Of a stretch of DNA of 64,000 bases, positions 37,056 to 47,161 are shown piece after piece; position 1 is the stretch's first letter; each line of letters starts with the position of its first letter. The position numbers and the translations under genes were made by a program. The stretch comes from Rhodopseudomonas sp. BAL398. Lineage in GTDB: Bacteria; Pseudomonadota; Alphaproteobacteria; Rhizobiales; Xanthobacteraceae. The DNA is taken from the NCBI RefSeq assembly GCF_033001325.1, contig NZ_CP133111.1, forward strand, positions 434,001 through 498,000. The letters run 5' to 3'. The notes under the pieces were generated by a model. That model was not told the DNA's origin. It ran no database searches and saw only the letters and a list, made by a program, of their open reading frames with translations.

Positions 37056-37322
37056 GATGTTCGTTCCGTGCTCGCAAGGATGTGCTGATGGTCACCGACG
37101 TCAGTGGCCCGACTCGTGCCTGCGGTATGCTACCCCGGCAACCGGCCGAGGTCAGCAGGGATCGGCGCCCGCAGCCGCAATTGATTTGCCCAGTGCCGTA
37201 TTTTCGGGCAGCGGGACCCTGTTCATATGGGGTGCGGGGCGGGGGGCCGTAAGGTCGGCAAGCCGCCCTCATATGCGAAAATACCGATTGGCCGGCCGTG
37301 GCCTGCGCTCTAATTCTTGCGG

Positions 37323-37919
37323 ATGGTGCCAGATTCTCCTTCAACGGCCGTGCCTGTGACGGCGGCTGCGACGGCCGAGCCGCAATTGCTGGAATTGTTC
37401 GTGGCTTTTGCCAGGATGTCGCTGGCCGGGTTCGGCGGCGTGCTGGTTTGGGCGCGGCGGGCGATCGTCGAGCAACATCGCTGGATGACCGCGGAGGAGT
37501 TCAACGAGACCTTCGCGCTCTGTCATTTCCTGCCCGGCCCCAACATCGTCAACCTGTCGGTGGTGTTTGGATCGCGGTTTCGCGGCATCCCCGGTGCCAT
37601 CGCGGCGTTCGCCGGCCTGCTCGGGCCGCCGCTGCTGATCGTCACGACGATCGCGGCGCTGTATGCCCGCTACGGTGAGCTCGCGGTGTTGCGGCGGGCG
37701 CTGGCCGGGGTGTCCTGCGTCGCCATCGGCCTGCTGTTCTCCGTGGTTTTCAAGATGCTGACGCCACTGCTGAAAAAGCGCGATCCGGTGGCGCTGGCGC
37801 TGTTCGCCGGGGTGTTCGTCGCGGTCGGGCTGCTGCGCCAGCCGATGCCGGTGGTGCTGATGGTGGCGATCCCGCTCAGCATCGCGGTCAGTTTCGTGGC
37901 GCGGGGCAGGCGCGCATGA
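37323..37919 (+). CDS. Chromate transporter, N-terminal-type half
   Basis: This 198-residue membrane protein of the CHR family has the motif [27 protein letters not shown] and the LPGPN signature after it. Full-length ChrA contains two such halves in opposite orientation. Here they are separate genes whose ends overlap (ATGA at 37916). Export of chromate or another oxyanion is likely, but short CHR pairs may have other roles. Confidence 0.88.
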   Translation: MVPDSPSTAVPVTAAATAEPQLLELFVAFARMSLAGFGGVLVWARRAIVEQHRWMTAEEFNETFALCHFLPGPNIVNLSVVFGSRFRGIPGAIAAFAGLLGPPLLIVTTIAALYARYGELAVLRRALAGVSCVAIGLLFSVVFKMLTPLLKKRDPVALALFAGVFVAVGLLRQPMPVVLMVAIPLSIAVSFVARGRRA

Positions 37920-38449
37920 CCGGGGGCGGCAATCCGCTCGGAACGCTGGCCTGGAATTTCGGGCTGATGTCGCTGTTCGCCATTGGGGGCGCCGCCGCGG
38001 CGATTCCGGAAATTCACCGCGTTGCGGTGGAGCTGCAGCACTGGATGACCGATCTGCAATTCGCCGATGCGTTCGCCATCGCGCAATTGTCGCCGGGCCC
38101 CAATGTGCTGATCGTGACCCTGATCGGCTATCACGTCGCCGGCATCGCCGGCGCGCTGGTGGCGACGCTGGCCATGTGCGGCCCGACCGCGGCGCTGGCC
38201 TATGGCGTCAGCCGGCTGCTGACCAGATCCAGCCATTCGCGCTGGCCGGCGATCATTCAGGCGGCGCTGGTGCCGCTGTCGATCGGATTGATGAGCGCCA
38301 GCGGACTGATCCTGGCGTTGACCGCGGATCGGACGCTGACCGCGGCGATCATCACTGCGCTGGCCGCGCTGCTGGCCGCGACGACGCGGCTCAATCCGCT
38401 GTGGCTGTTGCTGGCGGGCGGGTGTTTGGGTATCGCCGGTTTCATCTGA
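37916..38449 (+). CDS. Chromate transporter, C-terminal-type half
   Basis: This 177-residue partner of the preceding CHR protein has FAIGGAAAAIPEIHRVAVE and the LSPGPN signature, with five to six hydrophobic segments. The 4-base overlap with the first half indicates coupled translation of the two subunits. No chrB-type regulator gene lies beside it. Confidence 0.88.
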   Translation: MTGGGNPLGTLAWNFGLMSLFAIGGAAAAIPEIHRVAVELQHWMTDLQFADAFAIAQLSPGPNVLIVTLIGYHVAGIAGALVATLAMCGPTAALAYGVSRLLTRSSHSRWPAIIQAALVPLSIGLMSASGLILALTADRTLTAAIITALAALLAATTRLNPLWLLLAGGCLGIAGFI

Positions 38450-38754
38450 CCATGACGTTTCGGTGCGCGCAGCATTGGCGCCCAGCGTTTAGAAGGTGTC
38501 GATGTTGATGCATCTTGACATCAAGGCCGGGACGCTTCGTTATGCTCCGACCTTGAGTATTATACTTAAAGCACCGCCGTTGTTTTCGACATTGCGTTAA
38601 TGTGGCCGCTTCGACGCTTCCTTGCGTTTCGAGGAATATTCCGCGCCGACATCGTCCCGATTCCCGATCGCAGCTTCCTACCGACTTCCAAGGCCGTGAG
38701 CAGCTGCATGATATCGCGGTGTGGTGGCGCACAATGACTTGATGGAGACCCGTT
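38450..38754. other. Intergenic region upstream of the Bug-type gene
   Basis: About 300 bases with no gene. TTGACA at 38515 with cgttat 17 bases later, or tatgct 20 bases later, could be a housekeeping promoter for the downstream gene. There is an AT-rich stretch around 38553-38571. Confidence 0.3.
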
Positions 38755-39738
38755 GTGTGGATGGTCGTTCGTATCATGGCAGTCTGCGCCGCCGCTGTTG
38801 CCGGCGTGATGGGGACGGTCGTTGCGGCACCGGCGCAGGACTATCCGTCGCGCAGCATCACGATGATCGTGCCGTTCGCCGAGCACGGTCCGACCGATGT
38901 GATCTCTCGGATCGTTACCGAACATATGGCGAAAACGCTGGGCCAGAGCATCGTGACCGAGAATGTCGTCGGGGCGGGCGGCACCATCGCCGCCACCCGC
39001 GTGGCGCGGGCGCCCAATGACGGCTACACGCTGATCACCGGGCACATGGGAACCCATGCGGCGGCGGTGTCGCTGTATCCCAATCTGCCCTATCGCCCCG
39101 ACACCGATTTCGAGCCGGTCGCGCTGCTGGCCGGCACGCCGATCCTGATCGTGGCGCGCAAGGACTTTCCGGCCAAGGATCTCAAGGAGTTCATCGCTTA
39201 CGTCCGGGCCAATACCGGGACGTTGAACACCGCGCATGCCGGCGTCGGTTCGGTTTCACATGTGTCCGGCCAATTGTTCAATCAGATCGTCAATATCAGG
39301 CCGACCGGCGTGCCCTTCAATGGCACCGCGCCGGCGCTGAAAGCGCTGGCTGCCGGTCAGATCGACTATCTGTGCGATCAGATCGTCAATGTCGTGCCGG
39401 CGATCAAGGCCGGCGCCATCAAGGCCTATGCGGTGGCGACGCCGGAGCGCAATCCGGCGCTGCCCGAGGTTCCGACCACCGCCGAGGCCGGATTGCCGGC
39501 ATTCCAGGCCCAGGCCTGGAACGCGATCTTTGCGCCCAAGGGAACTCCGGCACCGATCATCGCCAGGCTCAATGCGGCGGCCAGCAAGGCGTTGGACGAC
39601 CCCGAGGTGCGGCGGCGGCTGCTCGCGCTGGGCAGCGTGATTCCGTCGCCGGCCGAGCGCACGCCGCAGGCATTGGCCCAGCTGGTGAAAGTGGAGATCG
39701 ACAGATGGAAGCCGGTGCTGATGGCGGTCGCGCCCTGA
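38755..39738 (+). CDS. Bug/TctC family periplasmic substrate-binding protein
   Basis: The 327-residue protein has a signal peptide ending near [12 protein letters not shown]. Family motifs are [43 protein letters not shown] and [18 protein letters not shown]. Bug proteins bind carboxylates or other small organics in the periplasm. No TctAB membrane genes are nearby, as is common for orphan Bug proteins. The likely start is GTG at 38755, 7 bases after ggaga; an ATG two codons later is the alternative. Confidence 0.9.
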   Translation: MWMVVRIMAVCAAAVAGVMGTVVAAPAQDYPSRSITMIVPFAEHGPTDVISRIVTEHMAKTLGQSIVTENVVGAGGTIAATRVARAPNDGYTLITGHMGTHAAAVSLYPNLPYRPDTDFEPVALLAGTPILIVARKDFPAKDLKEFIAYVRANTGTLNTAHAGVGSVSHVSGQLFNQIVNIRPTGVPFNGTAPALKALAAGQIDYLCDQIVNVVPAIKAGAIKAYAVATPERNPALPEVPTTAEAGLPAFQAQAWNAIFAPKGTPAPIIARLNAAASKALDDPEVRRRLLALGSVIPSPAERTPQALAQLVKVEIDRWKPVLMAVAP

Positions 39739-39889
39739 GCGGTGCCGACAAGACGCGGGAGAGCGGCGATCGGCTGCCGGCCGAGCTCTTGTCGGTTCTG
39801 GCCATGACGGGCATGTTGGGGCTATAGGTCCGATCCGCCGCCGAGTCCCAGCAGTCGGGGCCCAGTGCAATTGCGAGTCCGCCCCAGCC

Positions 39890-40684
39890 ATGAATCAATA
39901 TCACGACCTGCTTGCACGCATCCTCAGCGACGGCGCGGAAAAACACGACCGCACCGGCACCGGCACGCTGTCGGTGTTCGGGCATCAGATGCGGTTCGAT
40001 CTGGCGGCCGGATTTCCGATGCTGACCACCAAGCGCCTGCCGCTGAAGGCGATCGTGCACGAGCTGCTGTGGTTTCTCAAAGGCGACACCAATATCAAAT
40101 ATCTCAAGGACCATGGCGTCTCGATCTGGGACGAATGGGCCGACGCCAATGGCGACCTCGGTCCGGTCTATGGCTCGCAATGGCGTTCCTGGCCGGCTGC
40201 CGACGGCTCCGGCATCGACCAGATCGCCAATGTGGTCGAGATGATCAAGCGCAACCCGGATTCGCGCCGGCTGATCGTGACGGCGTGGAATCCGGCCGAA
40301 ATCGACCAGATGGCGCTGCCGCCGTGCCACTGCCTGTTCCAATTCTACGTGGCCCGCGGCAGGCTGTCGTGCCAGCTGTATCAGCGCTCTGCCGACGTGT
40401 TTCTCGGGGTGCCGTTCAACATCGCGTCCTACGCGCTGCTGACCATGATGGTGGCGCAGGTCACGGGCCTGGCGCCGGGCGATTTCGTCCACAGCCTCGG
40501 CGACGCGCATCTGTATTCCAACCATCTGGAGCAGGCGCGGCTGCAATTGACCCGGCCGACCCGCGCGCTGCCGGTGATGACGATCAACCCGGAGGTGACC
40601 GATATCTTCGGCTTCAAATACGAGGATTTTTCGCTGCAAGGCTACGACCCGCATCCGCATATCAAGGCCGCGGTCGCGGTGTGA
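39890..40684 (+). CDS. thyA: Thymidylate synthase ThyA
   Basis: ThyA methylates dUMP to dTMP with methylene-tetrahydrofolate. The 264-residue protein has the compact ThyA length, with the catalytic Cys146 in ALPPCHC, the dUMP-binding [10 protein letters not shown] and [18 protein letters not shown], and C-terminal AVAV. It starts a tight group with two unrelated small genes and folA. Confidence 0.98.
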   Translation: MNQYHDLLARILSDGAEKHDRTGTGTLSVFGHQMRFDLAAGFPMLTTKRLPLKAIVHELLWFLKGDTNIKYLKDHGVSIWDEWADANGDLGPVYGSQWRSWPAADGSGIDQIANVVEMIKRNPDSRRLIVTAWNPAEIDQMALPPCHCLFQFYVARGRLSCQLYQRSADVFLGVPFNIASYALLTMMVAQVTGLAPGDFVHSLGDAHLYSNHLEQARLQLTRPTRALPVMTINPEVTDIFGFKYEDFSLQGYDPHPHIKAAVAV

Positions 40685-40687
40685 GAG

Positions 40688-41101
40688 ATGGCGGAGATCC
40701 AGAAAGATCGTCTGGTCGCGCTTGCAGATGCCAAGTTGCAGGATGCCAAGCGCTTGCTGCAACTAGGCAGTGGCGGGAATGCCTACTATCTCGCCGGTTA
40801 TGCCGTTGAATTGATGCTCAAAGCGATCTTGTCGGGTCAATTCAAAGCCGATACGTTGCCCGACAAGTCCATGCTGGGCAGGGCTTTTACTCACAACTTC
40901 GGCGATCTGGTGAAGCTGTGCCATCTGGAGGAAGATCTTCAAGGCCGTCAAAAGACCGACGCAGAATTCGCTGGCCGCTGGCAAATTGCGTTGAGCTGGA
41001 AAGAGGCCAGTCGCTATGGCGAGTTCGGTCAAGATGAAGCTGCCGATCTCATAGAAGCCATCGAGAAAGGAATTCTGCCATGGTTGCGCAGCAAGCTTTA
41101 G
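40688..41101 (+). CDS. HEPN domain protein
   Basis: The 137-residue helical protein has the HEPN-type segment GNAYYLAGYAVELMLKAILS. HEPN proteins include RNase toxins and partners of nucleotidyltransferases. The strict RxxxxxH RNase motif is not obvious; the closest is RAFTHN. It begins 3 bases after the thyA stop and overlaps the next gene by 22 bases. Base composition is less GC-rich than thyA or folA, which suggests later insertion. Confidence 0.72.
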   Translation: MAEIQKDRLVALADAKLQDAKRLLQLGSGGNAYYLAGYAVELMLKAILSGQFKADTLPDKSMLGRAFTHNFGDLVKLCHLEEDLQGRQKTDAEFAGRWQIALSWKEASRYGEFGQDEAADLIEAIEKGILPWLRSKL

Positions 41102-41451
41102 TCGGTGAGTTCGAGACGGCGCGGCGGTTGCTGGATTTCCTCGAACAGGATGGCTTTTCGGTCGAGACCGCGATCTGGGTCGTCGATGATGAGGGGCGAG
41201 GCCGGCTTTATATCGTTCCCAGCGAGCGCGCCGACCGAGCGCTGCGACAGACCATTCGCGTAGCGCAGACAATCGTCGATCACAGCGATGAACTGCCTGG
41301 CCGGCACGATTTGTTGTATTCGGTCGTCAAGCCGGACAATCCGATTGTTCAAGCGGTCAGGTCGGTCTCGTCGCCGGATGGCCGTGTTCGTGGGGCGTAT
41401 AGCAACGGCACCTATGTTGACGAGGCCTACGTCCTGCGTCCCGCCGCATGA
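41080..41451 (+). CDS. Hypothetical protein, partner of the HEPN gene
   Basis: The 123-residue alpha/beta protein begins with a helical ARRLLDFLEQDGFSVETAIWVVDDEGRGRLYIVPSE segment. It has no known motif. The 22-base overlap with the HEPN gene and the 4-base overlap with folA imply coupled translation with both. It may be an antitoxin or partner for the HEPN protein, inferred from arrangement only. Confidence 0.65.
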   Translation: MVAQQALVGEFETARRLLDFLEQDGFSVETAIWVVDDEGRGRLYIVPSERADRALRQTIRVAQTIVDHSDELPGRHDLLYSVVKPDNPIVQAVRSVSSPDGRVRGAYSNGTYVDEAYVLRPAA

Positions 41452-41963
41452 TCCCCATCACCCTGATTGTCGCGGTTGCCGAGAACGGCGTGATCGGCTC
41501 GGCCGGCACGATGCCGTGGCGGCTGAAATCCGACCTGCAGCGGTTCAAGCGGCTGACGCTGAACAAGCCGGTGCTGATGGGGCGCAAGACGTTTCAGTCG
41601 ATCGGCAGGCCGCTGCCGGGGCGGACCAATATCGTGGTGACGCGCGACCCGGATTTCGCCGCGGCGGGCGTCGCGGTCGCGCATTCATTCGCCGCCGCCG
41701 AGGCGATTGCATTGGGCGACGCGCTGCGGCGATTTGCCACCGATATCGCGGTGATCGGCGGCGCCGAGATCTATGCGCATTGGATCGACAGCGCCGAGTG
41801 TATCGAATTGACCGAAGTGCATGCGCGGCCGGACGGCGACACCTGGTTTCCCGCGCTCGATCCCCAGCTCTGGGACGAAGTGGCGCGCAGCCGGCATGCC
41901 GCGGCGGCCGAGGACAGCGCCGATTTCTCCTATGTGACCTATCGCCGCCGAAGGCTGGGTTGA
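41448..41963 (+). CDS. folA: Dihydrofolate reductase
   Basis: FolA reduces dihydrofolate with NADPH to regenerate tetrahydrofolate used by ThyA. The 171-residue protein has LIVAVAENGVIGSAGTMPWRLKSDLQRFK (folate-site acidic residue region), MGRKTFQSIGRPLPGR and the NADPH loop AVIGGAEIY. Its ATG overlaps the stop of the preceding gene. The usual thyA-folA operon has been opened by two inserted genes. Confidence 0.96.
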   Translation: MIPITLIVAVAENGVIGSAGTMPWRLKSDLQRFKRLTLNKPVLMGRKTFQSIGRPLPGRTNIVVTRDPDFAAAGVAVAHSFAAAEAIALGDALRRFATDIAVIGGAEIYAHWIDSAECIELTEVHARPDGDTWFPALDPQLWDEVARSRHAAAAEDSADFSYVTYRRRRLG

Positions 41964-42117
41964 TCGGCCATTTGGCGCTATTTGCATTGACAAAGGCGGG
42001 TTCCGGCTTAGGTGGGGCGGGCGACCACCTGCGTTGTGCCAGCCGGGACTGTCCCCTATAACGCCGTGCAGATGTTACAAGCCGGCCCGGTTCTGGGCCG
42101 TGCGAAGGAGACTTTGA

Positions 42118-43269
42118 ATGCCGTGGAAGAATCAAGGCGGAGGCCCGTGGGGGTCTGGTCCGAAGGGGCCGTGGGGCTCGGGTCCGCAATCAACGGGGCC
42201 AAAACCACCCGATCTTGAGGATCTGCTGCGTCGCGGTCAGGACCGCCTGCAACAGCTGCTGCCGGGCGGCAATTTCAGCAGCATCGGCATCGCCGTGGCG
42301 CTGGTCGGCGCGCTGGCGATCTGGGGCCTGTCCGGTTTCTTCCGGGTGCAGTCCGAAGAGCTCGGCGTGGTGCTGCGGTTCGGCAAGCATGTGCGCACGG
42401 TGCAGCCGGGCCTGAACTATCATCTGCCCTATCCGATCGAGACCGTGCTGCTGCCGAAGGCGCTGCGCGTCTCGACCATCAGCATCGGCATGACCATCGT
42501 CAACGATCCGGCGCGGCGCGGCACGACGACGCGCGACGTTCCGGAAGAAAGCCTGATGCTGACCGGCGACGAGAATATCGTCGACGTCGACTTCACGGTG
42601 TTGTGGCGCATCAAGCCGGATGGCGTCGGCAACTATCTGTTCAACATCCAGAACCCCGAAGGCACCGTGAAGGCGGTGGCTGAAAGCGCGATGCGCGAAG
42701 TGATCGGCCGCTCCGACATTCAGCCGATCCTGACCGGCGCCCGCACCACGATCGAGGCCGGCGTGCAGGATCTGATGCAGAAGATCCTCGACGGCTACGG
42801 CGCCGGCATTCTGGTGCAGCAGGTGCAGATGCAGAAGGTCGATCCGCCGTCGCAGGTGATCGATTCGTTCCGCGACGTGCAGGCGGCCCGCGCCGATCTG
42901 GAGCGGCTGCAGAACGAAGCCCAGACCTACGCCAACCGCGTCATTCCCGACGCGAAGGGCCGGGCGGCGCAGATCGTGCAGGTTGCCGAAGGCTACAAGG
43001 GGCAGGCGGTCGCCGAGGCCAAGGGCCAGAGCGCGCGCTTCCTCGACGTCTATGACGAATACAAGAAGGCGCCCAACGTGACCCGGGAGCGGATCTATCT
43101 CGAGACCATGGAGCGCGTTCTCGGCGGCGCCCAGAAGCTGGTCTATGACGGCGGTGGCGCAGGCTCCCAGAGCGTCGTGCCCTATCTGCCGTTGAACGAA
43201 CTGACGCCGCAGAGTGCGGCGCCGGCCAAACCGGCGCAGCCGCAGCCGAAGAGCGGAGGTACCCGATGA
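42118..43269 (+). CDS. hflK: FtsH protease modulator HflK
   Basis: HflK is a stomatin/prohibitin-family protein that forms with HflC a large membrane cage around FtsH. The 383-residue protein has a Gly/Pro-rich N-terminus (PWKNQGGGPWGSGP), one TM helix (about 55-75), the PHB domain (ELGVVLRFGKHVRTVQPGLNYHLPYP) and a long Ala/Gln-rich helix. A gaaggag site precedes the ATG. hflC overlaps its stop by 4 bases. Confidence 0.96.
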   Translation: MPWKNQGGGPWGSGPKGPWGSGPQSTGPKPPDLEDLLRRGQDRLQQLLPGGNFSSIGIAVALVGALAIWGLSGFFRVQSEELGVVLRFGKHVRTVQPGLNYHLPYPIETVLLPKALRVSTISIGMTIVNDPARRGTTTRDVPEESLMLTGDENIVDVDFTVLWRIKPDGVGNYLFNIQNPEGTVKAVAESAMREVIGRSDIQPILTGARTTIEAGVQDLMQKILDGYGAGILVQQVQMQKVDPPSQVIDSFRDVQAARADLERLQNEAQTYANRVIPDAKGRAAQIVQVAEGYKGQAVAEAKGQSARFLDVYDEYKKAPNVTRERIYLETMERVLGGAQKLVYDGGGAGSQSVVPYLPLNELTPQSAAPAKPAQPQPKSGGTR

Positions 43270-44267
43270 GGACCGGAATCACAGGGATCGTCGCGCTGAT
43301 CGTCTTGTTCGTCGCGATCGTCGTCGGCTGGGCTTCGGTGTTCACCGTGTCTCAAACCGAACAGGTGCTGCTGGTGCGGCTCGGCGAGCCGGTTGGCGTC
43401 GTCACCGAACCGGGGCTGCATTTCAAGGCGCCGTTCATCGACACCGTGATCAGCATCGACAAGCGGATTCTCGATCTCGAAAATCCGTCGCAGGAAGTGA
43501 TCGCGTCCGATCAGAAGCGGCTCGTGGTCGATGCCTTCGCGCGCTATCGCATCAAGAACGCGCTGAAGTTCTATCAGAGCATCGGCTCGATCCCGGCCGC
43601 CAACATCCAGCTGACGACGCTGCTCAATGCGTCGCTGCGCCGGGTGCTCGGCGAGGTCACCTTCATCGATGTGGTGCGTGATCAGCGCGAAGCCTTGATG
43701 AACAAGATCCGCGATCAGCTCGACAAGGAAGCCGGCGGCTACGGCATCCAGGTGGTCGACGTCCGGATCCGGCGCGCCGATCTGCCTGAGCAGAACAGTC
43801 AGGCGGTGTATCAGCGGATGCAGACCGAGCGGCAACGCGAAGCCGCCGAGTTCCGCGCCCAGGGCGGACAGAAGGCCCAGGAAATCCGCTCCAAGGCCGA
43901 CCGTCAGGCTACCGTGATCGTCGCGGAAGCCAATTCGCAGGCCGAGCAGATCAGGGGTACGGGCGACGCCGAGCGCAACCGGCTGTTCGCCGAAGCCTAT
44001 GGCAAGGACCCGGACTTCTTTGCGTTCTATCGGTCGATGACGGCCTATGAGAACGGACTGAAGAACAACGACACCCGTTTCCTGCTGCGGCCGGATTCGA
44101 ACTTCTTCAGGTTCTTCGGCAATCCGTCGGGCAGCCAGCCGGGCCAGCCGGCGGCCGCAACGGCCGCTCCGGCCACCCCAGCCGCTTCGTCGGCCGCAAA
44201 GGGCGCTTCGGCCACCCCTGTTGCTCCGGCGGTTCCGGCCGAGGCCAGCGCGGCCCCAAGGCCCTGA
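43266..44267 (+). CDS. hflC: FtsH protease modulator HflC
   Basis: This is the 333-residue partner of HflK. It has an N-terminal TM helix (GIVALIVLFVAIVVGWASVF), the PHB domain (TEQVLLVRLGEPVGVVTEPGLHFKAPF) and a coiled helix with IRSKADRQATVIVAEANSQAEQ. The C-terminal ~50 residues are Ala/Pro-rich and not part of the core family. It is coupled to hflK by an ATGA overlap and followed by a strong hairpin. Confidence 0.96.
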   Translation: MRTGITGIVALIVLFVAIVVGWASVFTVSQTEQVLLVRLGEPVGVVTEPGLHFKAPFIDTVISIDKRILDLENPSQEVIASDQKRLVVDAFARYRIKNALKFYQSIGSIPAANIQLTTLLNASLRRVLGEVTFIDVVRDQREALMNKIRDQLDKEAGGYGIQVVDVRIRRADLPEQNSQAVYQRMQTERQREAAEFRAQGGQKAQEIRSKADRQATVIVAEANSQAEQIRGTGDAERNRLFAEAYGKDPDFFAFYRSMTAYENGLKNNDTRFLLRPDSNFFRFFGNPSGSQPGQPAAATAAPATPAASSAAKGASATPVAPAVPAEASAAPRP

Positions 44268-44285
44268 TCGCAAGCGTGTTGCGGT

Positions 44286-44320
44286 GCGGTGCGGAACGCT
44301 GATTTTGCGTTCCGCACCGC
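44286..44320 (+). terminator. Hairpin terminator after hflC
   Basis: A perfect 14-bp stem, gcggtgcggaacgc/gcgttccgcaccgc, has a 7-base loop and is followed by tctgcttt. It separates hflKC from the DUF2065 gene. Confidence 0.75.
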
Positions 44321-44441
44321 TCTGCTTTAGAACCCCCACGAGACATCGCTTCGGCCAGCGAGAGCGGTCGACAGGACCGGTCAAATACAGCCGTTCGATC
44401 ACGTCGCGGCGGGTCGCTCGCCGTGGAGAGGAATCAATTGC

Positions 44442-44642
44442 ATGAGGTCCTTTGCGTTCGCCGACCTCCTCATCGGCATTGGTATTCTGTTCGTTCTCGA
44501 AGGGCTGATGTTCGCGGCACTGCCGTCGTGGATGCGGCGGGCGATGAAAAGCGCGCTGGCCACCCCTGACAATATTCTCCGGCTCTCCGGCATCGGCTCC
44601 GCCGTCGCCGGCCTGATCCTGATCTGGGTTGTGCGGCACTGA
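44442..44642 (+). CDS. DUF2065 family small membrane protein
   Basis: The 66-residue protein has two TM helices: FADLLIGIGILFVLEGLMFAALP and LSGIGSAVAGLILIWVV. It matches the YjeT/DUF2065 pattern, which is encoded beside hflKC in many proteobacteria. Its function is unknown. A gagagga site precedes the ATG. Confidence 0.85.
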   Translation: MRSFAFADLLIGIGILFVLEGLMFAALPSWMRRAMKSALATPDNILRLSGIGSAVAGLILIWVVRH

Positions 44643-45011
44643 CCGCCGCCGCGCCCTGCGCGGGGCGGCCGAGGTCGTCGGCGCCGAAGCGGGCGGAAGC
44701 TCGAACGCCGCCAGCTTCAAACGCCATCGTGAGCGACCGCGTCGGCTTTTTGCCGTAATGATCCGGCGGATGGTGAGGCAGGCGTGAGGACCGGTTCCGC
44801 GATGCCGTCCGCCCCTCCCGTCGGCGTCGGAACACTATGAAATCAGTATGGTTTGCTGCTGAATCGGCTTAAAGGATGAGCTCGGCTATTGCCGGTCGTG
44901 CCTGCGCCGCGAGGACCACCCGATGCTTGCGCCGATCCCCGGATCGGGCGCAGAGTTTGCTGTCGATCGTTCGCCAAGCGTTTCGTCCCGTTCCCAGGAG
45001 AGATTTCCGCC

Positions 45012-46502
45012 ATGTCCGCTGCGACCCCCGCCTTCCGCCGTCACCTGCGTCCGCTGCTGGCGGCGCTCTGCCTTGGCGCCGCCGTGGCGACGATCGCGGC
45101 GCCGGCGCGCGCGCGCGGCCCCGAGGGCATCGCCGATGTCGCCGAGAAGGTGATCGACGCGGTGGTCAACATCTCGACCAGTCAGACCATCGAAGCCAAG
45201 GTCGCTCCGAGCGAGCGGGGCGCAACGCCGCAGCTGCCGCCCGGTTCGCCCTTCGAAGAGTTTTTCGACGATTTCTTCAAGAACCGCCGCGGCGGCGACA
45301 AGTCCGGTCCGCGCAAGACCAGCTCGCTCGGCTCCGGCTTCATCGTCGATACCTCGGGCATCGTGGTGACCAACAATCACGTCATCGCCGATGCCGACGA
45401 GATCAACGTCATCATGAACGACGGCACCAAAATCAAGGCGGAGCTGGTCGGCGTCGACAAGAAGACCGATCTGGCCGTGCTGAAGTTCAAGCCGCCGGCC
45501 GGCAAGCCGCTGGTGGCGGTGAAGTTCGGCGATTCCGACAAGCTGCGGCTCGGCGAATGGGTGGTGGCGATCGGCAATCCGTTCTCGCTCGGCGGCACCG
45601 TCACCGCCGGCATCGTCTCGGCGCGCAACCGCGACATCAACAACGGCCCCTATGACAGCTACATCCAGACCGACGCCGCGATCAATCGCGGCAATTCCGG
45701 CGGTCCGTTGTTCAATCTCGACGGCGAGGTGATCGGCGTCAACACCTTGATCATCTCGCCCTCCGGCGGCTCGATCGGGATCGGCTTTGCGGTGCCGTCG
45801 AAGACCGTGATCGGCGTGGTCGATTCGCTGCGCAAATATGGCGAGCTGCGCCGCGGCTGGCTCGGGGTGCGGATCCAGCAGGTCACCGACGAAATCGCCG
45901 AAAGCCTGAACATCAAGCCGGCGCGCGGCGCGCTGATCGCCGGCGTCGAGGACAAGGGACCGGCCAAGCCGGCCGGGATCGAGCCCGGCGACGTCGTGGT
46001 CAAGTTCGACGGCAAGGACATCAAGGAGCCGAAGGATCTGTCGCGCGTGGTCGCCGATACCGCCGTCGGCAAGACGGTCGAGCTGGTGATCATCCGCAAG
46101 GGCAAGGAAGAAACCAAGACGGTGACGCTCGGCCGCCTCGATGACGGCGACAAGGCGCAACCGGCCTCGGTCAAGACCCAGCCGGAAGTCGAAAAGCCGG
46201 CGACCCAGAAGGCGCTCGGCCTCGATCTTGCCGGGCTTAGCAAGAGCCTGCGCAGCCAGTACAAGATCAAGGACAGCGTCAAGGGCGTGCTGGTGACCGG
46301 TGTCGAGGACGGCTCGGATGCCGCCGAGAAGCGGCTCAGCGCCGGCGACGTCATCGTCGAAGTGGCGCAGGAAGCCGTCAGCAACGCCGCCGACATCAAG
46401 AAGCGCGTCGAGCTGATCAAGAAGTCCGGCAAGAAGTCGGTGCTGCTGCTGGTCTCCAACGGCAATGGCGAGCTGCGCTTCGTGGCGCTCAGCGTGCAAT
46501 AG
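45012..46502 (+). CDS. degP: Do-like periplasmic serine protease/chaperone (DegP/DegQ)
   Basis: The 496-residue HtrA-family protease has a signal peptide (LRPLLAALCLGAAVATIAAPARA). The trypsin-like domain has the triad His123 (TNNHVIADAD), Asp153 (KKTDLAVLKF) and Ser229 (RGNSGGP). Two PDZ domains follow, about 290-385 and 400-490. The start at 45012 follows ccaggaga; the frame is open 41 codons upstream. Its position after hflKC is conserved in related bacteria. Confidence 0.95.
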   Translation: MSAATPAFRRHLRPLLAALCLGAAVATIAAPARARGPEGIADVAEKVIDAVVNISTSQTIEAKVAPSERGATPQLPPGSPFEEFFDDFFKNRRGGDKSGPRKTSSLGSGFIVDTSGIVVTNNHVIADADEINVIMNDGTKIKAELVGVDKKTDLAVLKFKPPAGKPLVAVKFGDSDKLRLGEWVVAIGNPFSLGGTVTAGIVSARNRDINNGPYDSYIQTDAAINRGNSGGPLFNLDGEVIGVNTLIISPSGGSIGIGFAVPSKTVIGVVDSLRKYGELRRGWLGVRIQQVTDEIAESLNIKPARGALIAGVEDKGPAKPAGIEPGDVVVKFDGKDIKEPKDLSRVVADTAVGKTVELVIIRKGKEETKTVTLGRLDDGDKAQPASVKTQPEVEKPATQKALGLDLAGLSKSLRSQYKIKDSVKGVLVTGVEDGSDAAEKRLSAGDVIVEVAQEAVSNAADIKKRVELIKKSGKKSVLLLVSNGNGELRFVALSVQ

Positions 46503-46507
46503 GCGAC

Positions 46508-47161
46508 ATGGCCAAGGCGGAGCCGCCCGAACTCGCCGTCGATTTTGTCGGCGGCGCGGTCGGCTACCGGCTGCGCTCCCATGCGGCGCGCAGCCACGCG
46601 CTGCTCAAGGCGACCGGCGTCTCCGGCGCCCAGCCGTTGCATGTGATCGACGCCACCGCGGGCCTCGGCCGCGATTCCTTCCTGATGGCGTCGATGGGCG
46701 CCACGGTGACGATGATCGAGCGTGCGCCCGGCGTGCATGCGCTGCTCGCCGCAGGCCTGGCGCGCGCGCGCGGCGACAGCGCCGAACTGGCCGCCATCGT
46801 CTCCCGCATGACGTTGCTTCACGGTGACGCCAAGGCGCTGCTGCCGGGCCTCACAGCCGACGTGGTGCTGGTCGATCCGATGCACCCCGAGCGCAAGAAG
46901 ACCGCGCTGGTCAAGCAGGAGATGCGGCTGCTGCGGCAATTGGTCGGCGCCGATCCCGACGTCGCCGATTTGATGCAGGCGGCGCTGGCGTGCCGCTGCA
47001 AGCGCGTGGTGCTGAAATGGCCGCTGCGCGCCGAGCCGATGCCGGGTTTGCGCAAGCCGTCCTACCACTTCGCCGGCAAGACGGTGCGCTACGACGTGTT
47101 CGTGCTGGCGTCCGCGACGGCCGAACCCGACGACGTCGCGGACGCCTCGCTCAATCCTTGA
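46508..47161 (+). CDS. rsmJ: 16S rRNA (guanine1516-N2)-methyltransferase RsmJ-like
   Basis: This 217-residue SAM methyltransferase of the RsmJ/YhiQ family has VDATAGLGRDSFLMASMGATVTMIER (SAM motif I), the catalytic-type VLVDPMHPERKKTALVKQEMRLL and KRVVLKWPL. All are characteristic of the family. It begins five bases after the degP stop and overlaps the convergent GNAT gene by 11 bases. Confidence 0.92.
   Translation: MAKAEPPELAVDFVGGAVGYRLRSHAARSHALLKATGVSGAQPLHVIDATAGLGRDSFLMASMGATVTMIERAPGVHALLAAGLARARGDSAELAAIVSRMTLLHGDAKALLPGLTADVVLVDPMHPERKKTALVKQEMRLLRQLVGADPDVADLMQAALACRCKRVVLKWPLRAEPMPGLRKPSYHFAGKTVRYDVFVLASATAEPDDVADASLNP

Noticed and set aside
35035-37344. 769-codon version of fumC running through the sspB region
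   Set aside because: The upstream extension is antisense-like low-complexity sequence in another frame from SspB; fumarase homology begins at 36453.
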